DNA from: Mucilaginibacter empetricola
GTDB lineage: Bacteria > Bacteroidota > Bacteroidia > Sphingobacteriales > Sphingobacteriaceae
Assembly: GCF_024808665.1 (NCBI RefSeq)
Contig: NZ_JANUBZ010000026.1
Location: 1 to 18,455 of the forward strand
Direction of reading: 5' to 3'
Length of the DNA: 18,455 nt
Under the pieces are notes generated by a model. It did not search any database, had not been told where the DNA came from, and saw nothing but the letters and a program-made list of their open reading frames with translations. Shown here in pieces: positions 7,566 to 15,962 of the stretch (the stretch's first letter is position 1; every line of letters starts with the position of its first letter). Made by a program: the position numbers and the translations under genes.

Positions 7566-7607
7566 AATGCACCAATGAACTAATGACCCAGTGAACTAAT
7601 GAACTAA
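7566..7607 (-). repeat. Degenerate TTAGTTCA repeats, right (inverted) array
   Basis: Read on the minus strand this is TTTAGTTCA, TTAGTTCACTGG, GTCATTAGTTCA and TTGGTG, matching the left array at 7436-7478 in inverted orientation. It begins within the purD stop codon (TAG, complement of 7604-7606). Confidence 0.6.
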
Positions 7608-8878
7608 AGAAGATCAAAGCCTATATCTTTTCTAAAATACATGGCGTCGTAATAAATACGACTGGCATCTGCGGTTGCCTGCTGCAGGGCGGTAAACATA
7701 TCATCCTGTAAGGTAGTTACGGCTAATACCCTGCCGCCTGATGTTTTAATATCTTCGCCATCAAGGTATGTTCCCGCATGAAAAACCTGCGAATCGCGCA
7801 CATTTTCAATACCGGTAATCACTTTATCTTTTAAATATTCGCCCGGATATCCGCCGGCAACCATTACTACAGTAGCAGCAGTTTTTGGTGAGATGATCAA
7901 TTCTTTTTCGTTCAGATTGCCATCGGCTACGCCAGATAAAAGATCAACAAAATCTGATTCCAGGCGCATCATTACGCTTTCTGTTTCCGGGTCGCCCATG
8001 CGGCAGTTGTATTCAATTACCCATGGTTCGCCATTGCAGTTCATCAGGCCAATAAAAATAAAGCCTTTATAAGGTATGTTTTCCTTTTTTAACCCTTCAA
8101 CGGTTGGAATAATAACCCGCTCTTCTACCTTTTTTATAAAAGCAGCATCAGCAAACGGAACGGGTGAAACAGAGCCCATGCCGCCGGTATTTAAACCGGT
8201 ATCGCCCTCACCTATGCGTTTATAATCTTTGGCTTCGGGTAAAATTTTATAATGGCTGCCATCGGTCATCACAAAAACCGAAAGCTCAATGCCTTGCAAA
8301 AATTGCTCAACAACAACCTTTGAGCTGGCATCGCCAAACTTAGCTTCGGTCAGCATTTCTTTTAGCTCCTGTTGTGCTTCTTCAATACTTGTGCAAATCA
8401 ATACGCCTTTGCCCGCTGCCAGGCCATCGGCTTTTAATACGATGGGCAGGCCTATAGTAGTCAAATATTCAGAACCTTCTTTAAGCGTATCTTTTGTAAA
8501 AGTTTTTGATGCCGCTGCCGGGATATTATGGCGAACCATAAATTGTTTAGAAAAATCCTTACTGCCTTCCAGCTGCGCGCCTTCGCTTTGTGGACCAACA
8601 ACAGGGATGTGTTTTAGTTGCTCATCAGCCAGAAAAAAATCATGAATCCCTTTAACCAAAGGCTCTTCGGGGCCAACCAGTACCAGGTTGATGTGCTTGC
8701 TTAATGCCAGTTGCTTAATGCCTTCAAAGTCATTTACTTTTACATCGCAATTGGTGCCGTACTGGCCGGTACCGGCGTTGCCGGGGGCAATAAACAGGTT
8801 TTCACATTTTTTGCTTTGAGCTATTTTCCAGGCAAAGGCGCTTTCCCTTCCACCCGAACCAAGGAGCAGGATATTCAT
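7604..8878 (-). CDS. purD: Phosphoribosylamine-glycine ligase (GAR synthetase)
   Basis: 424 aa, full length for PurD. It joins glycine to 5-phosphoribosylamine with ATP in the second step of cytoplasmic de novo purine synthesis. The N-terminal MNILLLGSGGRESAFAWK is diagnostic. The ATP-grasp domain shows ADGLAAGKGV (150-159), NTGGMGS (230-236) and the metal-binding EYNCRMGDPETE (289-300). The catalytic motifs appear intact. No other pur gene lies in the window, so it stands apart from a purine operon. A TATCTTTG box ends only 4 bases upstream of the ATG, implying a very short or absent leader. The TAG stop lies in a repeat array. Confidence 0.97.
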   Translation of the reverse strand: MNILLLGSGGRESAFAWKIAQSKKCENLFIAPGNAGTGQYGTNCDVKVNDFEGIKQLALSKHINLVLVGPEEPLVKGIHDFFLADEQLKHIPVVGPQSEGAQLEGSKDFSKQFMVRHNIPAAASKTFTKDTLKEGSEYLTTIGLPIVLKADGLAAGKGVLICTSIEEAQQELKEMLTEAKFGDASSKVVVEQFLQGIELSVFVMTDGSHYKILPEAKDYKRIGEGDTGLNTGGMGSVSPVPFADAAFIKKVEERVIIPTVEGLKKENIPYKGFIFIGLMNCNGEPWVIEYNCRMGDPETESVMMRLESDFVDLLSGVADGNLNEKELIISPKTAATVVMVAGGYPGEYLKDKVITGIENVRDSQVFHAGTYLDGEDIKTSGGRVLAVTTLQDDMFTALQQATADASRIYYDAMYFRKDIGFDLL

Positions 8879-8882
8879 GGGT

Positions 8883-8890
8883 CAAAGATA
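8883..8890 (-). promoter_or_regulatory. Putative -7 promoter box for purD
   Basis: On the minus strand the sequence reads TATCTTTG ACCC ATG. The octamer fits TAnnTTTG. With the normal distance from this box to the transcription start, the mRNA would begin at or within a few bases of the purD start codon. No TTG -33 element is seen at ideal spacing. Confidence 0.42.
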
Positions 8891-9058
8891 GATTTTTAGT
8901 CGGAAAGTAGCTAAAGTGCAAAAGCCGGAAGTTTGATATGCTGTTTTATCAATGTATTGAAGGGCTATCAGTTTTCTGAGTTTATAATTGTTTTTAGGGA
9001 GATGCCAGATTGTTTCCATGCCGAAATAACCGTATCTTCAAATAAAACAAATACCCCC

Positions 9059-9580
9059 ATGTCGCACCGATCAGATAAGTACGAAAAATTACCCGTGTAT
9101 CGAAAAGCACAGGAGTTGTTTGACCTGGTTGAAGTAATTGCCGAAGCATTGAAGGAGGATGAAATGAAGGAGCACCTGGCTGCCCAGATGTTTAGCAACG
9201 CTTCACTTATTCAGGCTAAAATTGCCGGTGCCGAAGGTGGAGGGTTATATACCCTGCGCATGCAGAATGCTGTTTTAATAAAATTGGCCTGTCAGGATAT
9301 GTTTAACGCCATAACTTTTGCCTCTATGGTGAAAATAAATGAAGAGGATTACGTTGACCTGATGCGCGAAAAGGTGAACGAATTCAGACTGGTTTTTGTG
9401 GATTGGATACGCAGTTTTGATAAAACCTACGACGTGCCTGACAATTGGGCCATTCGTTTTGACGCCAGCACACCCGAGCAGGAAAAACTGGAAGAGCTGA
9501 TGTTTGACGAGGATCGTTTTTTTAGAGATTTTGATGATGAAGACGGTGAGGATGACCCAGATTCGGACGAAGATGCCTGA
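9059..9580 (+). CDS. Four-helix-bundle protein (S23/IVS-like) with acidic tail
   Basis: 173 aa. YEKLPVYRKAQELFDLVEVI (8-27) resembles the start of the four-helix-bundle family first found in 23S rRNA intervening sequences, and hydrophobic-heptad helices follow at about 35-57, 66-90 and 95-120. The usual PSNIAEG-like turn is replaced by a Gly-rich AGAEGGG at 56-62. From 158 the tail is almost wholly Asp/Glu (DFDDEDGEDDPDSDEDA), which is unusual for the family. The ATG at 9059 was chosen: the frame is open upstream to 8933, but that extension has no family resemblance and overlaps the divergent purD promoter region. Function unknown; a nucleic-acid or protein scaffold role is a guess. Confidence 0.7.
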   Translation: MSHRSDKYEKLPVYRKAQELFDLVEVIAEALKEDEMKEHLAAQMFSNASLIQAKIAGAEGGGLYTLRMQNAVLIKLACQDMFNAITFASMVKINEEDYVDLMREKVNEFRLVFVDWIRSFDKTYDVPDNWAIRFDASTPEQEKLEELMFDEDRFFRDFDDEDGEDDPDSDEDA

Positions 9581-9588
9581 TATCTTTG
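9581..9588 (+). promoter_or_regulatory. Putative -7 box (TATCTTTG) for the cupin gene
   Basis: TATCTTTG starts directly after the TGA of the preceding gene and fits TAnnTTTG. A transcript from here would have a leader of over 100 bases before the ATG at 9710. No TTG was found at -33. The remaining gap (to 9709) is AT-rich with no other clear signal. Confidence 0.33.
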
Positions 9589-9709
9589 CGTGCTCATCAT
9601 CAAAAAAATAAAACCTGTAACCTTATAACTATATTCTTCGTATAGGAATATTTAGCCGATGATTAATTTTTAAACTACGATTTAAACCTATAAAGCAACC
9701 CTGATTTAT

Positions 9710-10594
9710 ATGCTTACTGAGCAATTGCAGACCCCGGCTAAACACCAGGAGATTACCAATGTAGACAAGCGTACCAATTTATCGCACGAAGAGTTTATAA
9801 ACGAATATGTAAAAACCAAGCTTCCGGTGGTGTTAACAGATGCCGCAAAAAACTGGAAAGCGATGAAGAATTTTACCCCGGCTTACTTTAAAAAACATTA
9901 CGCACACATCACCAAAAACATAAATGGCATAACCTATAACATGGCCGATTTTGTTGATATGATGCTAAACTCAACCGAAGAAGACCCTGCACCCTACCCT
10001 TTCAACTTTGATGTAAAAAAAGTATTCCCCGAGCTGATGGAATACTTTTTACCCGAAATTATTTATGGCAAAATGGATCGCATTAACCATAAATTGATGC
10101 CCAAACAGTTGTTACAAGGCACAACCGTTTACGAAATATTTTTAGGCGGAAAAGGCGCTAGCTTTCCGTACCTGCACTTCGATGCTTTGTTTATGCATAC
10201 GCAAATAACACAGATATATGGGTCAAAAGATTTTATTATGTACCCGCCTGAGTTAACGCCCAACATGTATCCGTTTGAAGATAACCCCAAATTTTCGCAG
10301 GTAAACTTCCTCGATCCGGATCATGAGCGGTTTCCGTTGTTTAAAGAGGCAAAACCTATTGAATTTACCCTTAATCAGGGCGAAACGCTGCTTTTTCCTT
10401 CGGGATGGTGGCATACTACAAAAATTACCGAGCCCTGCATCTCATTAGGTAGAGCACAATTGAATGGCCATAACTGGGACGATTTTATTAACGATCGTTA
10501 TGTTAACTGGAAGAAAAAGATCTCATTTGCCGCCGCCCCGGTATTAGCCTATGGAAAAATAGTAGGTGGAATAATGAACGCCCAGGAAAAATAA
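9710..10594 (+). CDS. JmjC-like cupin protein (Cupin_8), putative Fe(II)/2-oxoglutarate oxygenase
   Basis: 294 aa, soluble. LPVVLTDAAKNWKAM (38-52) is the typical Cupin_8 opening. The double-stranded beta-helix shows HFD (His156, Asp158) in FPYLHFDALF and a distal His235 in FPSGWWHTTKI, together the HxD...H facial triad for Fe(II). Lys173 in GSKDFIMYPP is in the usual place for the residue that binds 2-oxoglutarate. Relatives include factor-inhibiting-HIF-like and tRNA or ribosomal-protein hydroxylases; the substrate here cannot be told. It lies before secA but is separated by a repeat-filled gap and secA's own promoter box, so no operon is implied. Confidence 0.83.
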   Translation: MLTEQLQTPAKHQEITNVDKRTNLSHEEFINEYVKTKLPVVLTDAAKNWKAMKNFTPAYFKKHYAHITKNINGITYNMADFVDMMLNSTEEDPAPYPFNFDVKKVFPELMEYFLPEIIYGKMDRINHKLMPKQLLQGTTVYEIFLGGKGASFPYLHFDALFMHTQITQIYGSKDFIMYPPELTPNMYPFEDNPKFSQVNFLDPDHERFPLFKEAKPIEFTLNQGETLLFPSGWWHTTKITEPCISLGRAQLNGHNWDDFINDRYVNWKKKISFAAAPVLAYGKIVGGIMNAQEK

Positions 10595-10602
10595 TTTTTT
10601 GT

Positions 10603-10804
10603 GATTTCACCGACGATATTAAACTTACGAAGTTTTTAAACGGCGAAGCCCTCAATGAGGCCATTGAAAACAAACAATATCGAATTAAACTTCGTAAGTT
10701 TTTCGGCGTGGGGGCGACACACCCTTTTGTCATCATAATTACAAATTTTATTTTTGATTTCCGCCCAAAATCCGTGAAATCAACAAAAACAAATCGGTGA
10801 AATC
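10603..10804. repeat. Nested inverted repeats in the gap before secA
   Basis: The outer pair is GATTTCACCGA (10603-10613) and its reverse complement (10794-10804). The inner pair is AAACTTACGAAGTTT (10621-10635) and its reverse complement (10687-10701), 51 bases apart. On the right, AATCCGTGAAATC (10769-10781) and AATCGGTGAAATC (10792-10804) are direct repeats 23 bases apart. Both motif types recur at 18157-18230. The gap codes for nothing convincing. Confidence 0.75.
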
Positions 10805-10816
10805 CCTAATAAACTG

Positions 10817-10824
10817 TAACTTTG
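10817..10824 (+). promoter_or_regulatory. Putative -7 promoter box (TAACTTTG) for secA
   Basis: TAACTTTG matches TAnnTTTG and is identical to the box at 152-159. Initiation a few bases later gives a leader of about 60 bases before the ATG at 10891. It also rules out a start at 10822, where the secA frame first opens. No TTG was found at -33. Confidence 0.5.
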
Positions 10825-10890
10825 CCTGTCATAATGGCTCATTATTGCTGTGGCGCAATTGTTGAGTTTATTGCAACAGATAAAAATAAC

Positions 10891-13800
10891 ATGTTAAATT
10901 TTATAAGTAAGCTTTTCGGAAGCAAATCAGAACGGGATGTTAAAAGTTTGATGCCTTTGGTTGAAAAGGTTAAGGCTGAATTTGCCAAATTAGGCGATAT
11001 CAGTCATGACGAACTGCGGGCAAAAACCATAGGCTTTAAAGAAATTATTGCCGAAGGTCTTGCCGATATTGACAACCAGATACAGGAAATTAAAGATAAA
11101 ACGGAGAATAATCCGGATATAGACGTTAGCGAAAAAGTTGAGCTTTATACCCAGTTGGATAAACTGGAAAAAGACCGTAACAAAGAGCTGGAAGTTATTT
11201 TGCTGCGCATTTTGCCAGAGGCTTTTGCCGTGGTAAAAGAAACCGCAAAACGCTTAACAGAAAATGCAACCATTGAAGTTACCGCAAGTCAGTTTGACCG
11301 TGATTTAGCTGCCCGCAAACCCAACGTAGTGATTAAGGGCGATAAAGCTATTCATCATAACAAGTGGATTGCTGCCGGTAACGAAGTAACCTGGAACATG
11401 GTACATTATGATGTACAGTTGCTTGGCGGCGCCGTACTGCATCAGGGTAAAATTTCTGAAATGGCTACGGGTGAAGGTAAAACCCTGGTAGCTACCCTGC
11501 CAGCTTACCTGAACGCACTGGCCGGACGGGGAGTACACATTGTAACCGTGAATGACTACCTGGCACGCCGTGACTCGGAGTGGATGGGGCCTTTATATGA
11601 ATTCCATGGTTTATCGGTTGATTGTATTGATAAACATGAGCCAAATTCAGAAGAGCGCCGTAAAGCTTACATGAGCGATATTATTTTTGGAACAAACAAT
11701 GAGTTTGGTTTCGATTACCTGCGTGACAACATGACACGTAGCCCGGAAGAACTGGTACAAGGCAAGCTGCATTTTGCCATGGTGGATGAGGTTGACTCCG
11801 TTTTAATTGACGATGCCCGTACACCTTTAATTATATCTGGTCCTATACCTCGTGGTGATGAGCATGAGTTTTATGAACTAAAACCACGTATTGAGCGCCT
11901 TGTAAATGCACAAAAAGCCTACGTTAACGCGGTATTAAACGACGCAAAAAAACAAATCGCCGAAGGCAAAACTGGTCCCGAAGAAGGTGGTTTAGCTTTA
12001 TTGCGCGCCTTTAGAGGTTTGCCAAAGAGCAAAGCCTTAATAAAATATTTGAGTGAAGGAGGCAACAGACAAGTGTTGCTGAAAACAGAAAATTACTACA
12101 TGCAGGACCAAAGTAAGGAAATGCATAAAGTAGATGCCGAGCTGTTTTTTATAATTGATGAAAAAAATAACCAGGTTGAATTGGCTGAAAAAGGGATTGA
12201 GTTAATCACCACATCTGGTGAAGACCCTCATTTCTTTGTGATGCCCGACGTGGGTACCGAAATTGCTGAAATTGAAAAATCAGACTTACCAGCAGAACAA
12301 AAAATTGCAAATAAGGATGAGCTGATGCGCGATTTCTCTATTAAATCAGAGCGTATCCACTCGGTAAACCAATTGCTGAAAGCTTATACCCTGTTTGAAA
12401 AAGATACCGAATACATTTTGGACGAAGGCAAGGTAAAAATTGTTGATGAGCAAACAGGCCGTGTATTGGATGGCCGTCGTTACTCTGATGGTTTGCACCA
12501 GGCAATTGAGGCAAAAGAAAATGTTAAGGTAGAAGATGCTACCCAAACCTTTGCTACCATTACCCTGCAAAATTACTTCCGTATGTACCACAAGCTTTGC
12601 GGTATGACAGGTACTGCAGTTACCGAAGCTGGTGAGTTTTGGGAAATATACAAACTGGATGTGGTTGAAATACCAACCAATACCCCAGCCAGCCGTGCCG
12701 ACAGACAAGATTTGGTTTATCGTACGGTACGTGAAAAATACAATGCGGTTGCCGAAGAAATTGTGGCTTTAACGCAAGCAGGCCGCCCGGTACTGGTAGG
12801 TACAACATCTGTTGAAATTTCGGAATTGTTGAGCCGTATGCTGAAACTGCGCGGTATTAAACATAACGTACTGAATGCCAAAATGCACCAGAAAGAGGCT
12901 GATATTGTGGCCGAAGCTGGTAAAACAGGTACCGTGACTATTGCGACCAACATGGCTGGTCGTGGTACGGATATAAAATTAGGCCCAGGCGTTAAAGAAG
13001 CCGGCGGTTTAGCCATTGTGGGTACCGAGCGCCATGAGTCGCGCCGCGTTGACCGTCAGTTGCGTGGTCGTGCCGGTCGTCAGGGTGATCCGGGTTCATC
13101 ACAATTCTTTGTTTCGCTGGAAGATAACCTGATGCGTTTGTTCGGTTCTGAAAGAATATCGAACCTGATGGTACGTATGGGTATTGAAGAAGGTGAAGTG
13201 ATCCAACACTCCATGATCTCTAACTCTATAGAGCGTGCGCAGAAAAAAGTAGAAGAAAACAACTTCGGTATCCGTAAGCGTTTGCTGGAGTATGACGACG
13301 TGATGAACTCACAACGTACCGTTATTTATGCAAAACGTAAAAACGCGCTATTTGGCGATCGTTTAGAAGTGGATATCAATAACACCATTTTTGATGTTGT
13401 TGAAGATGTAGTAACGGAGTATAAAGAGGCCAACAACTTTGAAGGTTTTAGCCTGGAAGTTATCCGCTTGTTTTCGGTTGATGTTGAATTATCACACGAT
13501 GAATTTGTAAATACTTCTGTAAACAAACTGGTTGACAGAGTTTTTGCAGAGGTAATGGAGTTTTATAAACGTAAACACGATGCTATTGCACAACAAGCCT
13601 ACCCGGTATTAAAAGATGTGTTTGATACCCGTGGCGAATATGTTGAAAACATAGTTGTTCCGTTTACTGATGGTGTGCATGGCATACAGGTAGCTGTTCC
13701 ATTGAAAAAGGCAGTAGCCAGTCATGGTCATGAAGTGTTTAAATCATTCGAGAAGAATGTTACCCTGTACCTGATTGATGATGCCTGGAAAGAACACCTG

Positions 13801-14199
13801 CGCGAAATGGATGAGTTAAAGCAATCTGTACAGAACGCAGTTTACGAACAAAAGGACCCGTTATTGGTTTATAAGTTCGAAGCTTTTGAATTGTTCCGCC
13901 AGATGCTGGCAACAGTAAATAAGGAGCTGGTTAGCTTCCTGTTCAGAGGTGGTATACCGGTGCAGCAGCAGGCTGATGACATCCACGAAGCGAAACCACA
14001 ACCAAAACTCGACCTTAAAAAAATGCGCACCTCAAAACCCGAACTGGTTGGCGATGCCAATGGTGCAGCAATGCAGGATATGCGCGAGCTGCAAAAAGCC
14101 ACCCCGGTAAGAGTTGAACAAAAAATAGGAAGAAATGATCCTTGTCCTTGTGGCAGTGGCAAAAAATACAAAAACTGCCATGGCGTAGGTCAGAATTAA
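10891..14199 (+). CDS. secA: Preprotein translocase ATPase SecA
   Basis: 1102 aa motor ATPase that drives unfolded preproteins through SecYEG at the inner membrane. MATGEGKT supplies the Walker A (GEGKT, 194-198), [20 protein letters not shown] the DEAD-box-like Walker B and nearby conserved loop (DEVD 299-302), and [14 protein letters not shown] the motif VI arginines. The C-terminal [13 protein letters not shown] (Cys1085, Cys1087, Cys1096, His1097) is the zinc/SecB-binding tail. It is about 200 residues longer than E. coli SecA. One extra segment is visible at about 338-413, after the PLIISG motif, and fits the enlarged SecA of Bacteroidota. The ATG at 10891 was chosen because [18 protein letters not shown] is the expected N-terminus; an in-frame ATG at 10834 would add 19 unrelated residues. 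Confidence 0.98.
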   Translation: MLNFISKLFGSKSERDVKSLMPLVEKVKAEFAKLGDISHDELRAKTIGFKEIIAEGLADIDNQIQEIKDKTENNPDIDVSEKVELYTQLDKLEKDRNKELEVILLRILPEAFAVVKETAKRLTENATIEVTASQFDRDLAARKPNVVIKGDKAIHHNKWIAAGNEVTWNMVHYDVQLLGGAVLHQGKISEMATGEGKTLVATLPAYLNALAGRGVHIVTVNDYLARRDSEWMGPLYEFHGLSVDCIDKHEPNSEERRKAYMSDIIFGTNNEFGFDYLRDNMTRSPEELVQGKLHFAMVDEVDSVLIDDARTPLIISGPIPRGDEHEFYELKPRIERLVNAQKAYVNAVLNDAKKQIAEGKTGPEEGGLALLRAFRGLPKSKALIKYLSEGGNRQVLLKTENYYMQDQSKEMHKVDAELFFIIDEKNNQVELAEKGIELITTSGEDPHFFVMPDVGTEIAEIEKSDLPAEQKIANKDELMRDFSIKSERIHSVNQLLKAYTLFEKDTEYILDEGKVKIVDEQTGRVLDGRRYSDGLHQAIEAKENVKVEDATQTFATITLQNYFRMYHKLCGMTGTAVTEAGEFWEIYKLDVVEIPTNTPASRADRQDLVYRTVREKYNAVAEEIVALTQAGRPVLVGTTSVEISELLSRMLKLRGIKHNVLNAKMHQKEADIVAEAGKTGTVTIATNMAGRGTDIKLGPGVKEAGGLAIVGTERHESRRVDRQLRGRAGRQGDPGSSQFFVSLEDNLMRLFGSERISNLMVRMGIEEGEVIQHSMISNSIERAQKKVEENNFGIRKRLLEYDDVMNSQRTVIYAKRKNALFGDRLEVDINNTIFDVVEDVVTEYKEANNFEGFSLEVIRLFSVDVELSHDEFVNTSVNKLVDRVFAEVMEFYKRKHDAIAQQAYPVLKDVFDTRGEYVENIVVPFTDGVHGIQVAVPLKKAVASHGHEVFKSFEKNVTLYLIDDAWKEHLREMDELKQSVQNAVYEQKDPLLVYKFEAFELFRQMLATVNKELVSFLFRGGIPVQQQADDIHEAKPQPKLDLKKMRTSKPELVGDANGAAMQDMRELQKATPVRVEQKIGRNDPCPCGSGKKYKNCHGVGQN

Positions 14200-14206
14200 T
14201 ATTTAA

Positions 14207-14250
14207 AAGGGATGCCGTACCAAAACATTGGCGCGACATCCCTTGTTTTT
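14207..14250 (+). terminator. Intrinsic terminator of secA
   Basis: AAGGGATG (14207-14214) pairs with CATCCCTT (14237-14244). Inner CG/CG and CC/GG pairs, with a few mismatches, continue the stem around the loop AAAACATT, and GTTTTTG follows. It lies 7 bases after the secA stop and partly upstream of the next gene. Confidence 0.7.
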
Positions 14251-14272
14251 GATACTATATTTAAACTACCAT

Positions 14273-14731
14273 ATGAAAAATACAGCATCTTATTTGAAAA
14301 CTAAAATTGGTTGGATAGGTTACTGTATTTTTTTTGTGCTGTTTATTTTGCCTGCATTATCACATGCCCAAACCCGTGGCAAAGTGGAAGTGGTAAAAGA
14401 TCCACTGATAGATACACTGATTGCCCGTAGGGCCTCTTTAGGTAAAAATGTAGCAGTTGGTGATGATGCAACGAGTGGCTACCGGGTACAGATTTTTTTT
14501 GGCTCTAACCGCCAGGATGCCTATAGTGCGCAGGCCCGTTTCCTGGGAGAGTATCCCGACACCAGGACTTATATTTTATATACCGAACCCAATTTTAAAG
14601 TACAGGTTGGCGATTTCAGAACAAAGCTGGAAGCGCAAAAGCTGCAGAACGATTTGAGAGATAAGTTTACCAGCCTGTTTATAATTCAAGGCAAAATTAA
14701 TCCGCCTAAAACTGACGCCTCCAATGATTAA
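14273..14731 (+). CDS. Secreted SPOR-domain protein
   Basis: 152 aa. A signal peptide (transmembrane-like stretch 12-29, cleavage probably after Ala32 in ALSHA|QT) sends it to the periplasm. Residues about 69-140 form a SPOR domain (GYRVQIFFGSNRQDA, FKVQVGDFRTKLEAQKL), which binds denuded glycan strands of peptidoglycan at division sites. A role in septal or wall function is therefore likely. The ATG at 14273 gives the signal peptide; the frame is open back to 14228, but that lies inside the secA terminator. The 3' end overlaps the M20 gene by 8 bases (ATGATTAA), so the two are translationally coupled. Confidence 0.86.
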   Translation: MKNTASYLKTKIGWIGYCIFFVLFILPALSHAQTRGKVEVVKDPLIDTLIARRASLGKNVAVGDDATSGYRVQIFFGSNRQDAYSAQARFLGEYPDTRTYILYTEPNFKVQVGDFRTKLEAQKLQNDLRDKFTSLFIIQGKINPPKTDASND

Positions 14732-15908
14732 AGAACAAATACAGCAACTATCGCAGGATATTTTTAATGATGTAGTGGCTACCCGTCGCCACCTGCACGC
14801 ACACCCCGAGCTTTCTTTTCACGAAGTTGAAACATCTGCTTTTGTTGCGTCCCGTTTGGATGCATTGGGATTGAAATATGAGCGCATGGCCGATAATGGT
14901 TTAGTTGCTTTAATTAAGGGAGATAAACCATCGGATAAAGTAGTGGCCCTGCGTGCCGATATGGATGCCTTGCCTATTCTGGAGGCTAACGATGTGCCTT
15001 ATAAATCGCAAAACACAGGCGTAATGCATGCCTGCGGGCACGATGCGCATACATCATCACTACTGGGTACTGCAAAAATATTAACCGACTTGAAAAGTCA
15101 GTTTGGCGGAACGGTTAAATTGATCTTTCAACCGGCGGAAGAAAAACTGCCCGGCGGCGCCAGCCTGATGATAAAGGAAGGTGTATTGGAAAATCCAAAA
15201 CCGCAGGCGGTTTTAGGGCAACACGTAATGCCCTTGATTGACGCCGGTAAAGTAGGTTTCCGTGCAGGCAAATACATGGCCTCGACAGACGAGATTTATG
15301 TAACTGTACATGGCAAAGGCGGCCATGGCGCACAGCCACAACAAAACATTGACCCGGTAATTATTACCGCGCATATATTAACCGCATTACAACAGGTGGT
15401 AAGTCGCTTTGCTGATCCAAAAAGCCCATCGGTGCTTTCATTTGGAAAAGTGATTGCCAATGGCGCCACCAATGTTATCCCTAATGAGGTTTACCTGGAA
15501 GGCACTTTCCGTACCATGGATGAGAAATGGCGCGGTGAGGCTCATATCAAAATGAAAAAGATGGCCGAAGGCATTGCCGAAAGCATGGGCGGTAGTTGTG
15601 ATTTTAATATTATGCGCGGCTATCCTTTCCTGATAAATGAAGAAAAACTAACCCACGCCACCCGTGGCCATGCAGAATATTATTTAGGTAAAGAAAACGT
15701 GCTCGACCTGGATATATGGATGGCTGCCGAAGATTTTGCCTATTACTCACAAGTAGCCGATTCATGCTTTTACCGTTTAGGCACCCGTAATGAGAGCCGT
15801 GGTATTACCTCATCGGTACACACACCAACCTTTGATGTGGAAGAAGATGCTTTTAAAATAAGCACCGGCTTAATGGCTTATCTGGCGGTTAAGCAATTGG
15901 GGAATTAA
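14724..15908 (+). CDS. M20-family metal-dependent amidohydrolase (HipO/AmhX-like)
   Basis: 394 aa, no signal peptide. The N-terminal RRHLHAHPELSFHEVET is typical of N-acyl-L-amino-acid amidohydrolases and IAA-amino-acid or hippurate hydrolases. Probable metal ligands are Cys104 and His106 (MHACGHDAH), Glu140 (FQPAEE), His167 (LGQHVMP) and His366 (SSVHTPTFD); Glu139 is the likely general base. A dimerisation insert follows GKGGHGAQPQ (192-201). It probably removes an acyl group from an amino acid or peptide in the cytoplasm; the natural substrate is unknown. It overlaps the SPOR gene by 8 bases, so the two are coexpressed; whether this reflects wall-fragment recycling is a guess. Confidence 0.9.
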   Translation: MIKEQIQQLSQDIFNDVVATRRHLHAHPELSFHEVETSAFVASRLDALGLKYERMADNGLVALIKGDKPSDKVVALRADMDALPILEANDVPYKSQNTGVMHACGHDAHTSSLLGTAKILTDLKSQFGGTVKLIFQPAEEKLPGGASLMIKEGVLENPKPQAVLGQHVMPLIDAGKVGFRAGKYMASTDEIYVTVHGKGGHGAQPQQNIDPVIITAHILTALQQVVSRFADPKSPSVLSFGKVIANGATNVIPNEVYLEGTFRTMDEKWRGEAHIKMKKMAEGIAESMGGSCDFNIMRGYPFLINEEKLTHATRGHAEYYLGKENVLDLDIWMAAEDFAYYSQVADSCFYRLGTRNESRGITSSVHTPTFDVEEDAFKISTGLMAYLAVKQLGN

Positions 15909-15962
15909 AATAGCCGCAATTTAAACACACATAACCCTAAACATCTACATAAACAAAACAAA

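Noticed and set aside
8289..8645. 118-codon open frame antisense to purD
   Set aside because: Opposite the ATP-grasp domain of an unmistakable purD; Ser/Cys-rich shadow translation.
8879..9058. Purine riboswitch upstream of purD
   Set aside because: The promoter box ends 4 bases from the purD start, leaving no room for an aptamer, and no conserved aptamer sequence is seen.
10503..10736. 77-codon minus-strand frame in the gap before secA
   Set aside because: It overlaps the end of the cupin gene and runs through inverted repeats; no protein-like features.
10834..10890. SecM-like leader or longer SecA N-terminus from the ATG at 10834
   Set aside because: It is in frame with secA without a stop, so not a separate leader peptide, and lacks an arrest motif; the expected SecA N-terminus starts at 10891.
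12346..13016. Several overlapping antisense frames within secA
   Set aside because: secA is conserved along its whole length; these frames have no recognisable features.
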